A DNA stretch of 64,000 bases from Streptomyces sp. TRM68416 (GCF_014596915.1 NZ_JACVWU010000005.1:310001-374000), one strand, 5' to 3'. Counted from the first letter of the stretch, positions 8,311 through 18,479 are shown. Translations and numbers: made by a program. The notes: generated by a model from the letters alone, not told the origin.

Positions 8311-9593
8311 TCACACGTTTACGAACCCGTCTCTGACGATGTCCCGCGCCAGGGCCGCGCGTACGTCGGACAGTTCACCGGCGACACGGTCGGACCGCGC
8401 GGCGTCCAGCGTCACCGAGGCGGGCTCCGGCGCACTCTCCAGCAGGAGCCGGAGGCGCAGATGGGTCGGCGGGTGGCTCGCGTCGACACTGTGGCCGCGG
8501 AGTGCGCCGACACGGCGCAGGCGTTCGTGCTCCGACGCCGGGATGGACTCCATGTGGGCGGTGAGCGCCTCCCACAGACCCTCGGTGGCGGGCGCGGAGG
8601 TCCGGCTCGGCCCGTGCATCCGGCGGCGGTTGGCCTCGCGGTTCAGCGTGGTCATGATCGAGTCGGCCGCCAGCAGACGGTCCATCAGCCCGGCCGCGGC
8701 CTCCGTGGAGCCGGCACGGGCCGCCGCCGCGTCGGCCAGGTACTCGCCGCGCTGGGAGGCCTGCGCGGTGAGCAGGTCGAGCAGTATCACGACCCCGGTG
8801 ATCAGCCCGCGCGGCACGAGATACACCATGTTGACGAGGAACTCGAGGATGTTCGGCTGCTCGATGCCGGAGAGGTAGTAGTGCCAGGTGGTCAGGGAGT
8901 AGTAGGCACTTCCCACGACCATGCCGTGCCGGGTGTCCCCGTGCGTGAAGTGGCCGAGCTCGTGGCCCAGGAGGGCGACCCGCTGCTGCGGCGTCAGGAC
9001 CTCCCACAGCGGCAGCCCCACCGTCAGCAGCCGGCGGCGGAACCCCAGCTGCGTCACGCTCGCGTTGGCGTCGTCGTCGACGACGACGACATCCACGCCG
9101 CGAGTGCCCATGGTGGCGGCGATCTCGTCGATGAGTGCGTACAGCTCGGGCGCGTCCGCCCGCAGCAGGACCCGGGCGTCCTTGGGCAGGCGGTTCGGGC
9201 GGGGCCGTAGCGACCAGGCCAGCACCAGCAGGAACAGGCCGGGCACCATACGGAAACCACCCCAGCCGGCCACCAGGAGCCAGAGCCCGGCCGCCGCCAG
9301 GGCCACGGTCACCCCGTGCACCGCGAGTGCGATCGCGTAGGCCACGAACCCGGCGGCGGTACGCCCGTTCCGCCGCGACCCGGCCGCGGCGCCGAGCTCG
9401 GCGAAGAGCTGCTCGCCGTACCGTTGAGCCACCTTCCGGCGCACCCTGTCCAGTCCGCGTCGGCTCTTCTGCGGATCATCCTGCGGATCGACGTTCCAGT
9501 CGCAGGCCGTGCACCACACCGTGAACCGGCGTCCGCACGTATCCCGGCCCCGCACTCCGGGCACGGCTGAAGTGTCTCCTCCACAGCACGCAT
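8311..9593 (-). CDS. M48-family zinc metalloprotease, frameshifted near the N-terminus
   Basis: The protease domain is clear: HELGHFTHGD carries the HExxH zinc site and QRGEYLADAAAA the third glutamate ligand. Hydrophobic segments lie before and after the active site, as in HtpX-like membrane proteases. The N-terminus should be a four-cysteine zinc ribbon. CPECGAGIRADA occurs in the frame starting at ATG 9593, whereas FTVWCTACDWNV occurs in the protease frame. One missing base at about 9526-9530 separates them. As written, the full product needs a frameshift; either the sequence has a one-base error or the ribbon is lost and translation begins later. A long open extension upstream of 9593 in the protease frame looks non-coding. 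Confidence 0.8.
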
Positions 9594-9716
9594 CGACGTG
9601 CCCTCCCCCCTGCCGCGGCCTCTCCCCAGAGGCCGCCCTGTGCATGATCGGTGCAGTGGACCACAGAGGAACCGGTGAGTAAAGCCGTGTTCTCCGAGTG
9701 CTGGGAAGACACCGAA

Positions 9717-9750
9717 GGGCCCCGTTCCCGAAGTGCCGGAAACAGGGCCC
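9717..9750 (-). terminator. Terminator of the sdh operon
   Basis: A 14-pair stem with two G-U pairs is formed by GGGCCCCGTTCCCG and its partner arm ending AGGGCCC, with an AAGTG loop. It lies about 20 bases past the sdhB stop on the minus strand. Confidence 0.65.
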
Positions 9751-9770
9751 CGAAGGCAAGGCGAGGAAGC

Positions 9771-10532
9771 TCAGAAGCGGCGCGTGATCAGCGCCTTCTT
9801 CACCTCGGCGATCGCCTTCGTGACCTCGATGCCGCGCGGGCAGGCGTCCGTGCAGTTGAAGGTCGTGCGGCAACGCCACACACCGTCACGGTCGTTGAGG
9901 ATCTCCAGGCGCTGCTCGCCGGCCTCGTCACGCGAGTCGAAGATGAACCGGTGCGCGTTGACGATGGCCGCCGGGCCGAAGTACTGGCCGTCGTTCCAGA
10001 AGACCGGGCAGGAGGAGGTGCAGGCGGCGCAGAGGATGCACTTCGTGGTGTCGTCGAAGCGCTCGCGGTCCTCGGCCGTCTGCAGCCGCTCGCGCGTCGG
10101 CTCGTTGGTGTCCTTCGTGATGAGGAAGGGCATCACGTCGCGGTACGCCTGGAAGAACGGCTCCATGTCGACCACGAGGTCCTTCAGCACCGTCAGGCCC
10201 TTGATGGGCTCGACCGTGATCGGCTTCTCGGGGTTGATGTCCTTGATCAGCGTCTTGCACGCGAGGCGGTTCTTGCCGTTGATCCGCATCGCGTCCGAAC
10301 CGCAGATGCCGTGCGCGCAGGAGCGGCGGAAGGTGAGCGTGCCGTCCAGGTCCCACTTGATCTTGTGGAGGCCGTCGAGGACGCGCTCCTTGGGGTCGAT
10401 CTCCAGCTGGAAGTCTTCCCAGGTCGCCTCCGCCGAGACCTCCGGGTTGAAGCGGCGGACCCGGAAGGTGACCGTGATGTACGGGGAGGCCGCGGACTGA
10501 GCCTCGGCCTTGTCCATAACGGGGGTTGCCAT
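9771..10532 (-). CDS. sdhB: Succinate dehydrogenase iron-sulfur subunit
   Basis: 253 residues. The [2Fe-2S] loop is C72-AHGI-C77-GS-D80 with C92; an aspartate at the third ligand position is also found in E. coli SdhB. The other clusters use C165/C168/C171 plus C175P and C221/C227/C231P, giving the [4Fe-4S] and [3Fe-4S] centres. It passes electrons from the FAD of SdhA to quinone at the membrane in respiration and the TCA cycle. It is the last gene of the operon and its ATG shares one base with the sdhA stop (TGATG). Confidence 0.97.
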   Translation of the reverse strand: MATPVMDKAEAQSAASPYITVTFRVRRFNPEVSAEATWEDFQLEIDPKERVLDGLHKIKWDLDGTLTFRRSCAHGICGSDAMRINGKNRLACKTLIKDINPEKPITVEPIKGLTVLKDLVVDMEPFFQAYRDVMPFLITKDTNEPTRERLQTAEDRERFDDTTKCILCAACTSSCPVFWNDGQYFGPAAIVNAHRFIFDSRDEAGEQRLEILNDRDGVWRCRTTFNCTDACPRGIEVTKAIAEVKKALITRRF

Positions 10533-12286
10533 CAGTACTTACGCTCCATCGGCTGGTAGCGGGTCTGGACGACCGGCTTGTAGTCCAGGCGCACGGTCTC
10601 GGTGCCGTCGTCGCCCACCTCGCGGTACGCCATGGTGTGGCGCATGAAGTTGACGTCGTCGCGGTTCGGGTAGTCCTCGCGGTAGTGACCGCCGCGGGAC
10701 TCCTTGCGGGCGAGGGCGGAGACCGCCATGACCTCGGCCAGGTCGAGCAGGTTGCCCAGCTCGATGGCCTCCAGCAGGTCCGTGTTGAACCGCTTGCCCT
10801 TGTCCTGGATCGCCACGTTCTTGTAGCGCTCGCGCAGCTCGGCGATCTTCTCGACCGCCGTCTTGATCGTCTGCTCCGTGCGGAACACCATGACGTTGGC
10901 GTCCATGGTCTCCTGCAGCTCCTTGCGGAGAGTCGCCACCCGCTCGGTGCCCGTGGACGAACGCAGCCGCTCCACCTGGTCGATCACGAGCTGCGCCGGG
11001 TTCTCGGGCAGCTCGACGAAGTCGGCCTTCTGGGAGTACTCGGCCGCGGCGATGCCCGCCCGCTTGCCGAACACGTTGATGTCCAGCAGCGAGTTGGTGC
11101 CCAGACGGTTCGCGCCGTGCACAGAGACGCAGGCGACCTCGCCGGCCGCGTACAGACCCGGCACGACCGTGGTGTTGTCCGCCAGGACCTCACCCTCGAC
11201 GTTGGTCGGGATGCCGCCCATCGCGTAGTGCGCGGTGGGCTGGATCGGGATCGGGTCCGTGTACGGCTCGATGCCGAGGTACGTACGGGCGAACTCGGTG
11301 ATGTCCGGGAGCTTGGCGTCGAGCTGCTCCGGCGGGAGGTGCGTGAGGTCGAGGTAGACGTGGTCGCCCTCGGGACCGCAGCCACGGCCCTCGCGGATCT
11401 CCGTGTAGATGGAGCGCGAGACGACGTCACGGGAGGCGAGGTCCTTCATGACCGGCGCGTACTTCTCCATGAAGCGCTCGCCGTCCTTGTTGCGCAGGAT
11501 GCCGCCCTCACCGCGGGCGCCCTCCGTCAGCAGGATGCCCATGCGCCAGATGCCGGTCGGGTGGAACTGGAAGAACTCCATGTCCTCCAGCGGCAGACCC
11601 CGGCGGTACACGGCCGCCTGGCCGTCACCGGTCAGCGTGTGCGCGTTCGACGTCACCTTGAAGAACTTGCCGCAGCCGCCGGACGCGTAGATCACGGCCT
11701 TCGCCTGGAAGACGTGGATCTCGCCGGTGGCCAGCTCGTAGGCGACCACACCGGCGGACTTCTTGATGCCGTCCTCTTCGGTGATCAGCTGGTCGAGGAC
11801 GTAGAACTCGTTGAAGAACTCCACACCCTCCTTGACGCAGTTCTGGTACAGCGTCTGGAGGATCATGTGGCCGGTGCGGTCCGCGGCGTAGCAGGACCGG
11901 CGGACCGGGGCCTCACCGTGGTTGCGGGAGTGACCGCCGAAGCGGCGCTGGTCGATCGTGCCGTTCGGCGTGCGGTTGAACGGCAGGCCCATCTTCTCCA
12001 GGTCGAGGACCGAGTCGATGGCCTCCTTCGCCAGGATCTCGGCGGCGTCCTGGTCGACCAGGTAGTCACCGCCCTTGACCGTGTCGAAGGTGTGCCACTC
12101 CCAGTTGTCCTCCTCCACGTTGGCCAGCGCGGCGGCCATGCCGCCCTGCGCGGCGCCCGTGTGGGAGCGGGTGGGGTAGAGCTTGGTCAGCACGGCGGTG
12201 CGGCTGCGCTTGGTGGACTCGATGGCCGCGCGCATGCCCGCGCCACCGGCGCCGACGATGACGGTGTCGTACTTGTGGATCTTCAT
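10532..12286 (-). CDS. sdhA: Succinate dehydrogenase flavoprotein subunit
   Basis: 584 residues. The dinucleotide fold [13 protein letters not shown] starts near residue 9, and [10 protein letters not shown] supplies the histidine (H42) that carries FAD covalently. HRFGGHSR-like and [13 protein letters not shown] motifs place the catalytic arginine and substrate-binding residues. The enzyme oxidises succinate to fumarate on the cytoplasmic face of the membrane. The ATG at 12286 follows 19 bases after the sdhD stop. Confidence 0.97.
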   Translation of the reverse strand: MKIHKYDTVIVGAGGAGMRAAIESTKRSRTAVLTKLYPTRSHTGAAQGGMAAALANVEEDNWEWHTFDTVKGGDYLVDQDAAEILAKEAIDSVLDLEKMGLPFNRTPNGTIDQRRFGGHSRNHGEAPVRRSCYAADRTGHMILQTLYQNCVKEGVEFFNEFYVLDQLITEEDGIKKSAGVVAYELATGEIHVFQAKAVIYASGGCGKFFKVTSNAHTLTGDGQAAVYRRGLPLEDMEFFQFHPTGIWRMGILLTEGARGEGGILRNKDGERFMEKYAPVMKDLASRDVVSRSIYTEIREGRGCGPEGDHVYLDLTHLPPEQLDAKLPDITEFARTYLGIEPYTDPIPIQPTAHYAMGGIPTNVEGEVLADNTTVVPGLYAAGEVACVSVHGANRLGTNSLLDINVFGKRAGIAAAEYSQKADFVELPENPAQLVIDQVERLRSSTGTERVATLRKELQETMDANVMVFRTEQTIKTAVEKIAELRERYKNVAIQDKGKRFNTDLLEAIELGNLLDLAEVMAVSALARKESRGGHYREDYPNRDDVNFMRHTMAYREVGDDGTETVRLDYKPVVQTRYQPMERKY

Positions 12287-12305
12287 GATTCTCGCAGCCC
12301 CGTGC

Positions 12306-12788
12306 CTAGCGGATGTTCGGGTCGAAGGTGAAGATCACCAGCGTGCCCAGCAGGATGGTGAACACCGTGGCGGTGTAGAGCAGGCTCTTCAGCCACAGCC
12401 GGGTGTTCGCGCGCTCCGCGTAGTCGTTGATGACCGTACGCAGGCCGTTGGCGCCGTGCAGCATCGCCAGCCACAGCATCAGCAGGTCCCAGACCTGCCA
12501 GAACGGGGACGCCCAGCGGCCCGCCACGAAGGCGAAGCCGATCTTGGAGACGCCGCCGTCCAGCACCAGCTGGATGAGCAGGTGGCCGATGACCAGGACG
12601 ACCAGGACGATGCCCGACAGGCGCATGAACAGCCACGCGGCCATCTCGAAGTTGCCCCGGGTGGACCGGGGCGTCTTCTTGGTGCGCTTGCGCGGGGCCT
12701 CGATGAGCGGGGCCGGGTTGTCGACGGTGTAGAGGGACTCGCCCTCGACGGGGCCGATGCCGGTCGCGGTCTTCTCAGTGGTGGACAT
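12306..12788 (-). CDS. sdhD: Succinate dehydrogenase hydrophobic membrane anchor subunit
   Basis: 160 residues with a basic N-terminal extension, then three hydrophobic helices (about 48-68, 88-108, 124-146). [15 protein letters not shown] holds the histidine expected to ligate heme b and the loop next to the quinone site. It sits between sdhC and sdhA with spacings of 5 and 19 bases, the usual actinobacterial sdhCDAB order. Confidence 0.93.
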   Translation of the reverse strand: MSTTEKTATGIGPVEGESLYTVDNPAPLIEAPRKRTKKTPRSTRGNFEMAAWLFMRLSGIVLVVLVIGHLLIQLVLDGGVSKIGFAFVAGRWASPFWQVWDLLMLWLAMLHGANGLRTVINDYAERANTRLWLKSLLYTATVFTILLGTLVIFTFDPNIR

Positions 12789-12793
12789 GGGCG

Positions 12794-13174
12794 TCAGCTC
12801 CCGAAGAGTTCACGAGCGGCGTGACCGAGGACGGGGTAGATCGCCCCGATCATCAGCACGAGCCACAGACCGACGACGGACCAGAGCATCTGCTTCTGGT
12901 AGCGCGCGCCCTTGGACCAGAAGTCGACGGCGATGACACGCAGGCCGTTGAGCGCGTGGAAGAGGATGGCGGCGACGAGGCCGTACTCCAGCAGCGCGAC
13001 GATCGGCGTCTTGTAGGTGGCCACGACCTCGTCGTAGGCCTCGGGGGAGACGCGAACGAGTGCGGTGTCCAGCACGTGAACGAACAGGAAGAAGAAAATG
13101 AGGACGCCGGTGACTCGGTGAGCCACCCAGGACCACATTCCTTCCCGGCCGCGGTACAGCGTTCCAGCCGGCAC
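12794..13174 (-). CDS. sdhC: Succinate dehydrogenase cytochrome b556 subunit
   Basis: 126 residues from a GTG at 13174 placed a few bases after GGAGGGACTTCC; an upstream in-frame extension to 13261 has no ribosome site and is rejected. MWSWVAHRVTGVLIF is the family signature, and LFHALNGLRVIAVDF carries the candidate heme histidine. Three transmembrane helices are evident. It is the promoter-proximal gene of the sdh operon. Confidence 0.93.
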   Translation of the reverse strand: MPAGTLYRGREGMWSWVAHRVTGVLIFFFLFVHVLDTALVRVSPEAYDEVVATYKTPIVALLEYGLVAAILFHALNGLRVIAVDFWSKGARYQKQMLWSVVGLWLVLMIGAIYPVLGHAARELFGS

Positions 13175-13427
13175 GGAAGTCCCTCCGGGAGCGGGGATTG
13201 GGGCCTGCCGGCTTCGGTGTCGGACGGGCCCGGCCGGGTACGGTCCACCGGCCCCCAGCATCGTAGCGATGCGCTGGCGCCGGGCTTACGCCGGGCCTGT
13301 TGGTGTGATCAAAGTGGCACGCGGATGGGTGAGCGCCAGGCGGCTACTGGGGTGGTAGGTGCGGTTATGTGCCGTGTGCGGGTGCGTCGGGGCTGGTCGC
13401 GCCCGCGCGGCGGCAGCCGCAGGTCGA

Positions 13428-13946
13428 TTACGGCCCCGTGCCCCTGAAGAGCCTTGACAAGCGCCCTCTTGCCAGGTGCCGGAGTTCTTCCGCTGCCACC
13501 ACCCGTTCCTCTTCCGGGTCGTTTGCCAATCGTGACCGGATGCCTGCCAAGGCGTGATCCAGGGCCTCGGCCGGCGGTAGGTCATCCAGGCAAATGATGA
13601 ATACGTGCCCGAATTTCGCCTCGTATGCGGCGTTTGCCGCGTCCAGGGCCATATGGGCTGCCGAGTAGGTGTCCTCCGGCAGCACCGGCAGGGTTTCGCC
13701 CGCCAACGCCTCCGCCAGATCTCCCGGGGTGAGGTCGTAGGCCGCCTCGTCCGAGGCGGCGAGTAGGGCGTCCAGGGTCGGGTAGGGGCGGTGGGCGGTG
13801 ACGCGGTGGGACCAGCGCAGGCTGTGGAGGCAGGTGAGAAGGGTGTGCTGGACGTCGGCGGCGGGGGCGGTGTTGAAGCGCTCCAGGGAGGTGCCGCGCG
13901 TCTGCTGGGGTATGGCGACTCGGCCAGGAAGGTGTGTGGGCGTCAC
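13428..13946 (-). CDS. uraD: 2-oxo-4-hydroxy-4-carboxy-5-ureidoimidazoline (OHCU) decarboxylase-like protein
   Basis: 172 residues. The helical OHCU fold is shown by FNTAPAADVQHTLLTCLHS near the N-terminus, an AHRPYPTLDALLAASDEAAY segment at the usual position of the catalytic histidine, and YEAKFGHVFIICLDDL followed by RLANDPEEERVVAAEELRHLA. The family decarboxylates OHCU to S-allantoin in urate breakdown. The usual HPRIG-type motif is altered to AHRPYP, so activity is less certain than family membership. No uricase or transthyretin-like hydrolase gene lies nearby. Confidence 0.75.
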   Translation of the reverse strand: MTPTHLPGRVAIPQQTRGTSLERFNTAPAADVQHTLLTCLHSLRWSHRVTAHRPYPTLDALLAASDEAAYDLTPGDLAEALAGETLPVLPEDTYSAAHMALDAANAAYEAKFGHVFIICLDDLPPAEALDHALAGIRSRLANDPEEERVVAAEELRHLARGRLSRLFRGTGP

Positions 13947-13956
13947 GTGCGTTTCG

Positions 13957-13992
13957 GCAGAGGATGCTGTGAGAGCAGAGGATGCTGTGAGA
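13957..13992. repeat. Two tandem 18-bp repeats upstream of uraD
   Basis: The unit GCAGAGGATGCTGTGAGA occurs twice without interruption just upstream of the uraD start, where an operator or leader would lie. Confidence 0.7.
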
Positions 13993-14118
13993 GGTGTGGC
14001 GCCACGTTATCGAGAGTGGGCGTGAGGTGTCCGACCGATGCCCGAATTTCAGCCGAACGGGAGAGTTTCGGAACGTGTGGTGGACGTCTTCCGGCCGCAC
14101 CGGCCATAGGTTGGCGGC

Positions 14119-15738
14119 GTGAGCCAGCACAAGCACCGGGCGCCGGACAGGAAGGTCGGGCTGTGGGCCCTTCTGGTGGGCGCCGTGGTCGCCGCGTTCG
14201 GGGTGGGCCTCGGACTGTGGGTCTCCGGCGGAGCGGGCGAGCCGGCCGCCGAGGGCTCGTCGCCGTCCTCCCCCGAGGCCTCCGCGCCCACGCCGAGTCC
14301 CTCTCGTACGTACGCGCTGTCGGCCGCGCCCCGGACCATTCCGGCCGTCCGGTCCCACACCCCGGCGCGCGGGCCCGGCTGGCGGCCGGGGCCGGGGGCG
14401 CGGGTGGTCGTCGGGGACGCGGAGCTGGCCGACGAGGGGCGGCTGGTCGCCCGGGAGCTGGGGCTGCGCTACGCGGGTGAGCGGGACGACGTGCGGGCGG
14501 GGGACCTGCGGCTGTCGCTCAACGACGACGAGGGCGCGGACCCGGAGTCGTACACCATGACCGTGCGCGGTGGCCGGGTGAACGTCAGCGGGCCGGACGA
14601 GGCCGGGGTGTTCTACGGGACCCGCACCCTCAAGCAGGCGGTGCACGACGGGGGGACGGCGCCGGAGGGGGTCGTGAAGGACGGGCCCGCCGAGCCGGTG
14701 CGCGGGTTCATGCTGGACATCGCGCGCAAGCACTTCACCGCCGACTGGATCGAGGACCGGGTCCGGGAGCTGGGCGACCTGAAGTTCAACCAGCTGGGGC
14801 TGCACTTCTCCGACGACCAGGCGTTCCGTATCGAGTCCGCCTCGCACCCGGAAGTCGTCACCGATCCGCACCTGACGAAGGACCAGGTCAGGAGGATCGT
14901 CAAGCTGGCCGCGGCCCGGCACATCACCGTCGTGCCCGAGATCGACTCACCGGGGCATCTGGGCGCGGTGATCTCGGCCCACCCCGAACTCCAGCTGCGC
15001 GACGCGGGCGGGGCGGCGGCGCGGGGCGCGATCGACATCTCCCGGGGCGCCGCCGCCGACCTCGTCGACGATCTGCTGAACGAGTACGCCGGTCTCTTCC
15101 CCGGCGACCAGTGGCACCTCGGCGGCGACGAGTACCGGGCCCTGATGGCCGCCGACCCCGAGCGGTCCTACCCCCGGCTCGCCGCGGCCGCCCAGGAGGC
15201 CTACGGCGCCGGCGGGACCGTCGCCGACCTCGCCACCGGCTGGCTCAACGACCGGGCCGACACGGTCCGCGCCCACGGCAGGACCCTGCGCGCCTGGAAC
15301 GACGGCTTCTTCCGCGACACCTCCGTCCGGCCGGCCGAGGACCTCCAGGTGGCCTACTGGACGGGCAAGGAGATCGGGGCGCGGCAGCCCGTGGAGTACC
15401 TGAACGCGGGCCGCGAACTGATCAACTACAACGACGAGTTCCTCTACTACGTCCTCGGGCAGCCGCAGACCTTCGTCTACCCGACCGGCCAGCGCATCTA
15501 CGAGCAGTGGACCCCCCGCGTGCTGCGCGGCCGCGAGCCGGTCGACGCCCGCTACGACGACCAGATCCTCGGCGGCTCCTTCGCCGTCTGGTGCGACATC
15601 CCGGACGCCCAGACCCAGGCCCAGGTCGCGGCCGGCATCCGCATGCCCCTGCGCGCAACCGTCCAGAAACTGTGGAGCGCGCGCCAGCCCCCGCTGACCT
15701 GGACGGAGTTCCAGGCCCTGGCGGACCGGCTGGGCTGA
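14119..15738 (+). CDS. Secreted or membrane-anchored GH20 beta-N-acetylhexosaminidase
   Basis: 539 residues from a GTG. A single hydrophobic helix (about 13-35) acts as signal or anchor, followed by a proline/serine-rich linker. The GH20b-like domain (about 95-190) precedes the barrel. GFMLDIARKHF starts the TIM barrel, and HLGGDEY holds the D337-E338 pair that orients the substrate N-acetyl group and serves as general acid. The enzyme removes terminal GlcNAc or GalNAc from chitin- or glycan-derived oligosaccharides outside the cell. It diverges from uraD. Confidence 0.9.
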   Translation: MSQHKHRAPDRKVGLWALLVGAVVAAFGVGLGLWVSGGAGEPAAEGSSPSSPEASAPTPSPSRTYALSAAPRTIPAVRSHTPARGPGWRPGPGARVVVGDAELADEGRLVARELGLRYAGERDDVRAGDLRLSLNDDEGADPESYTMTVRGGRVNVSGPDEAGVFYGTRTLKQAVHDGGTAPEGVVKDGPAEPVRGFMLDIARKHFTADWIEDRVRELGDLKFNQLGLHFSDDQAFRIESASHPEVVTDPHLTKDQVRRIVKLAAARHITVVPEIDSPGHLGAVISAHPELQLRDAGGAAARGAIDISRGAAADLVDDLLNEYAGLFPGDQWHLGGDEYRALMAADPERSYPRLAAAAQEAYGAGGTVADLATGWLNDRADTVRAHGRTLRAWNDGFFRDTSVRPAEDLQVAYWTGKEIGARQPVEYLNAGRELINYNDEFLYYVLGQPQTFVYPTGQRIYEQWTPRVLRGREPVDARYDDQILGGSFAVWCDIPDAQTQAQVAAGIRMPLRATVQKLWSARQPPLTWTEFQALADRLG

Positions 15739-15854
15739 GGGAAGGCAGTGGACGTACGGAGGCGGTGAACCGTATCTTCCGGTAGCCGTGCGTGGGGTTC
15801 CGGGGAGAGCCGTGGACGGCGTTCCATGTCACGACTCGGGGGGACGGCCTCACC

Positions 15855-16547
15855 ATGATCGAAAATCCGCACGCCCGCCCCATCGCGCCGGCCGCCTGGC
15901 TGCGGTCGCCGGTCGGGCTCGGGTGGGCCGCCGTCGGCGGGCTCGGACTGGTCATCGCCACCGACCTGTTCGCCGTCTGGGCGGACCTCGTCACACTCGG
16001 CGTGACGGGCGATCTCGCGGACAGCGGCTTCGGCGCGGTGACCGACGAGCGGATCGACCGCGCGGACCGGCTCTACGCCGCGGCCGGAATCGCCCAGGTC
16101 GTCGCGGTGGTCCCGACCGTCGTCCTCTTCCTGTGCTGGTTCCACCGGGCACGGGTCAACGCCGAGGTGTTCGACCCCTACGGGCACCGCAAGGGGCGGG
16201 GCTGGGCGATCGGCGGCTGGTTCGTGCCCGTCGTGAACCTCTGGTTCCCGCGCCGGATCACCGCGGACATCTGGGACGCCAGCGCGCCGGTGGGCTCTCC
16301 GCGGTCGCACGGGCTGGTCAACGCCTGGTGGGCGGTGTGGCTCTGCTCGTTCCTCGTCGGCCGGTTCGCGGCACGTCGGGACCGTGACGCGGAGACGGCC
16401 CAGGAGATGCACGACGCCGTGCGGTGGATGGTGTTCTCGGACGCCGTCGACATCGTGGCCGCCGCGCTCGCCGTCGCCGTAGTGCTGCGCGTGACCCGTA
16501 TGCAGCACGAGAAGGCCATGGCCGGGCCCGCCCCGCTGCCCGTCTGA
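15855..16547 (+). CDS. DUF4328-type membrane protein
   Basis: About 230 residues from the ATG at 15855; an in-frame GTG at 15792 is possible but has a poorer site. There are four hydrophobic segments. The stretch WFHRARVNAEVFDPYGHRKGRGWAIGGWFVPVVNLWFPRRITADIWDAS, with its W-x-P-x-x-N-L-W-x-P core, matches DUF4328 proteins, an actinobacterial membrane family of unknown role. It lies in a row of co-directional lineage-specific genes. Confidence 0.75.
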   Translation: MIENPHARPIAPAAWLRSPVGLGWAAVGGLGLVIATDLFAVWADLVTLGVTGDLADSGFGAVTDERIDRADRLYAAAGIAQVVAVVPTVVLFLCWFHRARVNAEVFDPYGHRKGRGWAIGGWFVPVVNLWFPRRITADIWDASAPVGSPRSHGLVNAWWAVWLCSFLVGRFAARRDRDAETAQEMHDAVRWMVFSDAVDIVAAALAVAVVLRVTRMQHEKAMAGPAPLPV

Positions 16548-16635
16548 CGGGCGGATTGTCCGATCCGGCTGCGAACGGCTGTACGGCTGTGGTGTATTCG
16601 GGCCGAGGGGAACCGAACAGCCGGGGGGACCGGAG

Positions 16636-17139
16636 ATGGGCTACTGGGGGTATTTCGTCGTGGGCCGCGCGGAGCGGCCGCTCACGGAGCTGGGGGTGTC
16701 GGCGGGCGACCGGGACATGACGCTGCGCCGGGAAGCGCCGGGCGGATGGCAGGTCTGGGAGTACCCGAGCAGCGAGGGCGAGGTCGGCAGCATGAACGCC
16801 CTCGCGGACCGGACCGGGTCACCCGCACTGTTCGGATACGTCATGGACAGCGACTGCGTGGTCGTGGAGGCGGCGGGCCCGGAGAGCGGCGCGTGGACGA
16901 CCTGCCTGGCGCGGGCCGCGATGGCCGGGTACCTGAGCGCGGGCCAGGAGGGCCTCACCCTGGAGGACTACTTCCTGGAGCCGCGCGACGCCGCCGAACG
17001 GGCCGTCGCCTGGGCCGCCGAGGCCGGGCACGAGGTCGCTCCCGAACCGCTGCTCGAGGTGCTCACCGCCGACCCCGACCCCGTGGCCGAAAACCTCTTC
17101 TTCCGACTGCTCGACCGGCTCGGTGTGGTGCCCCTGTGA
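16636..17139 (+). CDS. Conserved actinobacterial hypothetical protein
   Basis: 167 residues, acidic, with no signal peptide or membrane segment. It begins MGYWGYFVVGRAERPL and contains a central region with SGAWTTCLARAAMAGYL. The function is not recognised. The start at 16636 follows GGAGATG. Its position between two other small co-directional genes gives no functional clue. Confidence 0.7.
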   Translation: MGYWGYFVVGRAERPLTELGVSAGDRDMTLRREAPGGWQVWEYPSSEGEVGSMNALADRTGSPALFGYVMDSDCVVVEAAGPESGAWTTCLARAAMAGYLSAGQEGLTLEDYFLEPRDAAERAVAWAAEAGHEVAPEPLLEVLTADPDPVAENLFFRLLDRLGVVPL

Positions 17140-17203
17140 CACTCCCGGGCCGTTGCACGCAGTAAGGGGAAGTGCGGGCTCCGTTAGGGAGGACCCGCAG
17201 GCG

Positions 17204-17776
17204 ATGGAGGCGTGGATGAGTCTGGTGGAGCTGATCGCTCAGGCCGACGAACGCGGACTGGCCGCCAGCGGGTTGGCTTGTTTGGATCGGTGCGTTCCGC
17301 TGCTCGGCGGCGACGACGAACTGCTGCGCCCCCTGTGGGCGAGCCTCGCCCCCGGAGCCGGCCCCGGTGACTGGGCGGACCGGCTGGAACAGGTGCGCGG
17401 CAAGCTGGACGGCGCGGCCGACGCCGCCGAGGACGAGGCCGTCACCCTCGCCCGCCGGATGCTCGCCGCCACCCCCGCCGACCGGGGCGCCGCCGAGATC
17501 CGGGTGTGGGCCGACGCCTGCTCCGTCGCCTCGCTGCGCATCCACCGCATGCTCGACCCCGTCGACGACGACGCCTCCTCGGTCGACGCCCGCCGCGAGG
17601 GCCGTACGGACGGCATGTCGCCGCTCGTCGCCGCCGAACTGCGCCGCCAGGTCACCGTCCTGGAACTCCTCGCCGGGCACGGCGCGGGCGGACTGCGCCC
17701 CGCGCTGGAGGTGTCCACCGAGGGACGGCGGGTACTGCGCGCGGTGGTCTCGCGCAGGGCCCGCGGACGCGGCTGA
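17204..17776 (+). CDS. Hypothetical cytoplasmic helical protein
   Basis: About 190 residues from ATG 17204, which follows TAGGGAGG; a second in-frame ATG at 17216 has its own GGAGG and could equally be used. The product is mostly helical and acidic, with no membrane segments and no motif I recognise. The frame shows strong third-position GC preference across its length. Confidence 0.65.
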   Translation: MEAWMSLVELIAQADERGLAASGLACLDRCVPLLGGDDELLRPLWASLAPGAGPGDWADRLEQVRGKLDGAADAAEDEAVTLARRMLAATPADRGAAEIRVWADACSVASLRIHRMLDPVDDDASSVDARREGRTDGMSPLVAAELRRQVTVLELLAGHGAGGLRPALEVSTEGRRVLRAVVSRRARGRG

Positions 17777-17830
17777 GCCGGCCCGGCTCCGGACCGGCGG
17801 CCTCCGGGCGCGGCCGAGCCGGGTCGCGCC

Positions 17831-18325
17831 TCATGCCAGCAGCCACTTGACCACCGCGTCGCCGTAGTGCGCGGTCTGCCGGTAGAAGGCGGTCAGGTCC
17901 CGGTGGGCCGAGGCGAACGCGCCCCGCAGGGTCCGCTCCGCGTCGGGCACGTCGTACGGACGCATCAGCTCCCCCCGCGCCTGCCGCCACAGGTCCCCGA
18001 AGTCCGCCTCCTCCAGGTACTCGGCCACGCGGTGCGTCTGCGCGGCGGTGAGCACCAGGAACGGCGGCAGGGACGGGTCGGCCGGGGCGACCGGGCGGCC
18101 GCCCAGCACCACATGGGTGTTCGGCCGGTCCGGCGTGCGGTGCGGCGGGGCGCCGGCGTAGAGGAGCTCGTGGCGGAGGTACCCCTTGTCGAGCACCTCC
18201 TCCCGGTGCCGGCCGATCCGCTCCCGCACGGTGTCCCAGTCGTCCGCGAACAGCCGCTGGAACCACGTCGCGCTGTTGCGCAGCGCCGGGGGCGGCACCG
18301 CGCGGAGGTGGAAGTACATGCTCAT
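17831..18325 (-). CDS. DUF1877 (YfbM-like) family protein
   Basis: 164 residues from the ATG at 18325. MSMYFHLRAVPPPALRNS at the start and FLVLTAAQTHRVAEYLEEADFGDLW plus HYGDAVVKWLLA near the end fit streptomycete DUF1877 proteins, a cytoplasmic family of unknown function related to E. coli YfbM. It converges with the gene ending at 17776. Function is not inferred. Confidence 0.6.
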   Translation of the reverse strand: MSMYFHLRAVPPPALRNSATWFQRLFADDWDTVRERIGRHREEVLDKGYLRHELLYAGAPPHRTPDRPNTHVVLGGRPVAPADPSLPPFLVLTAAQTHRVAEYLEEADFGDLWRQARGELMRPYDVPDAERTLRGAFASAHRDLTAFYRQTAHYGDAVVKWLLA

Positions 18326-18479
18326 CAGTGACTGGAGCGCATGGGAGCGGCCAGGCGTCACACCCGTCCCCGAGGGGTTCCTGTGACCGTCGTGGGGGCG
18401 GTGGGGCGATCCTGCGCCGGTCCTGGGAAACCCCCCGGATCCGGGTGACGAAACGCACCCCCGCCACGCTCTTGTCGGT

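Noticed and set aside
10526..12331. Long plus-strand ORF opposite sdhA
   Set aside because: Antisense shadow of a highly conserved enzyme; no domain and no start site.
13366..13446. 26-codon plus-strand ORF (MCRVRVRRGW...) that could be a leader peptide
   Set aside because: It overlaps the end of uraD, has no clear ribosome site and precedes no plus-strand gene.
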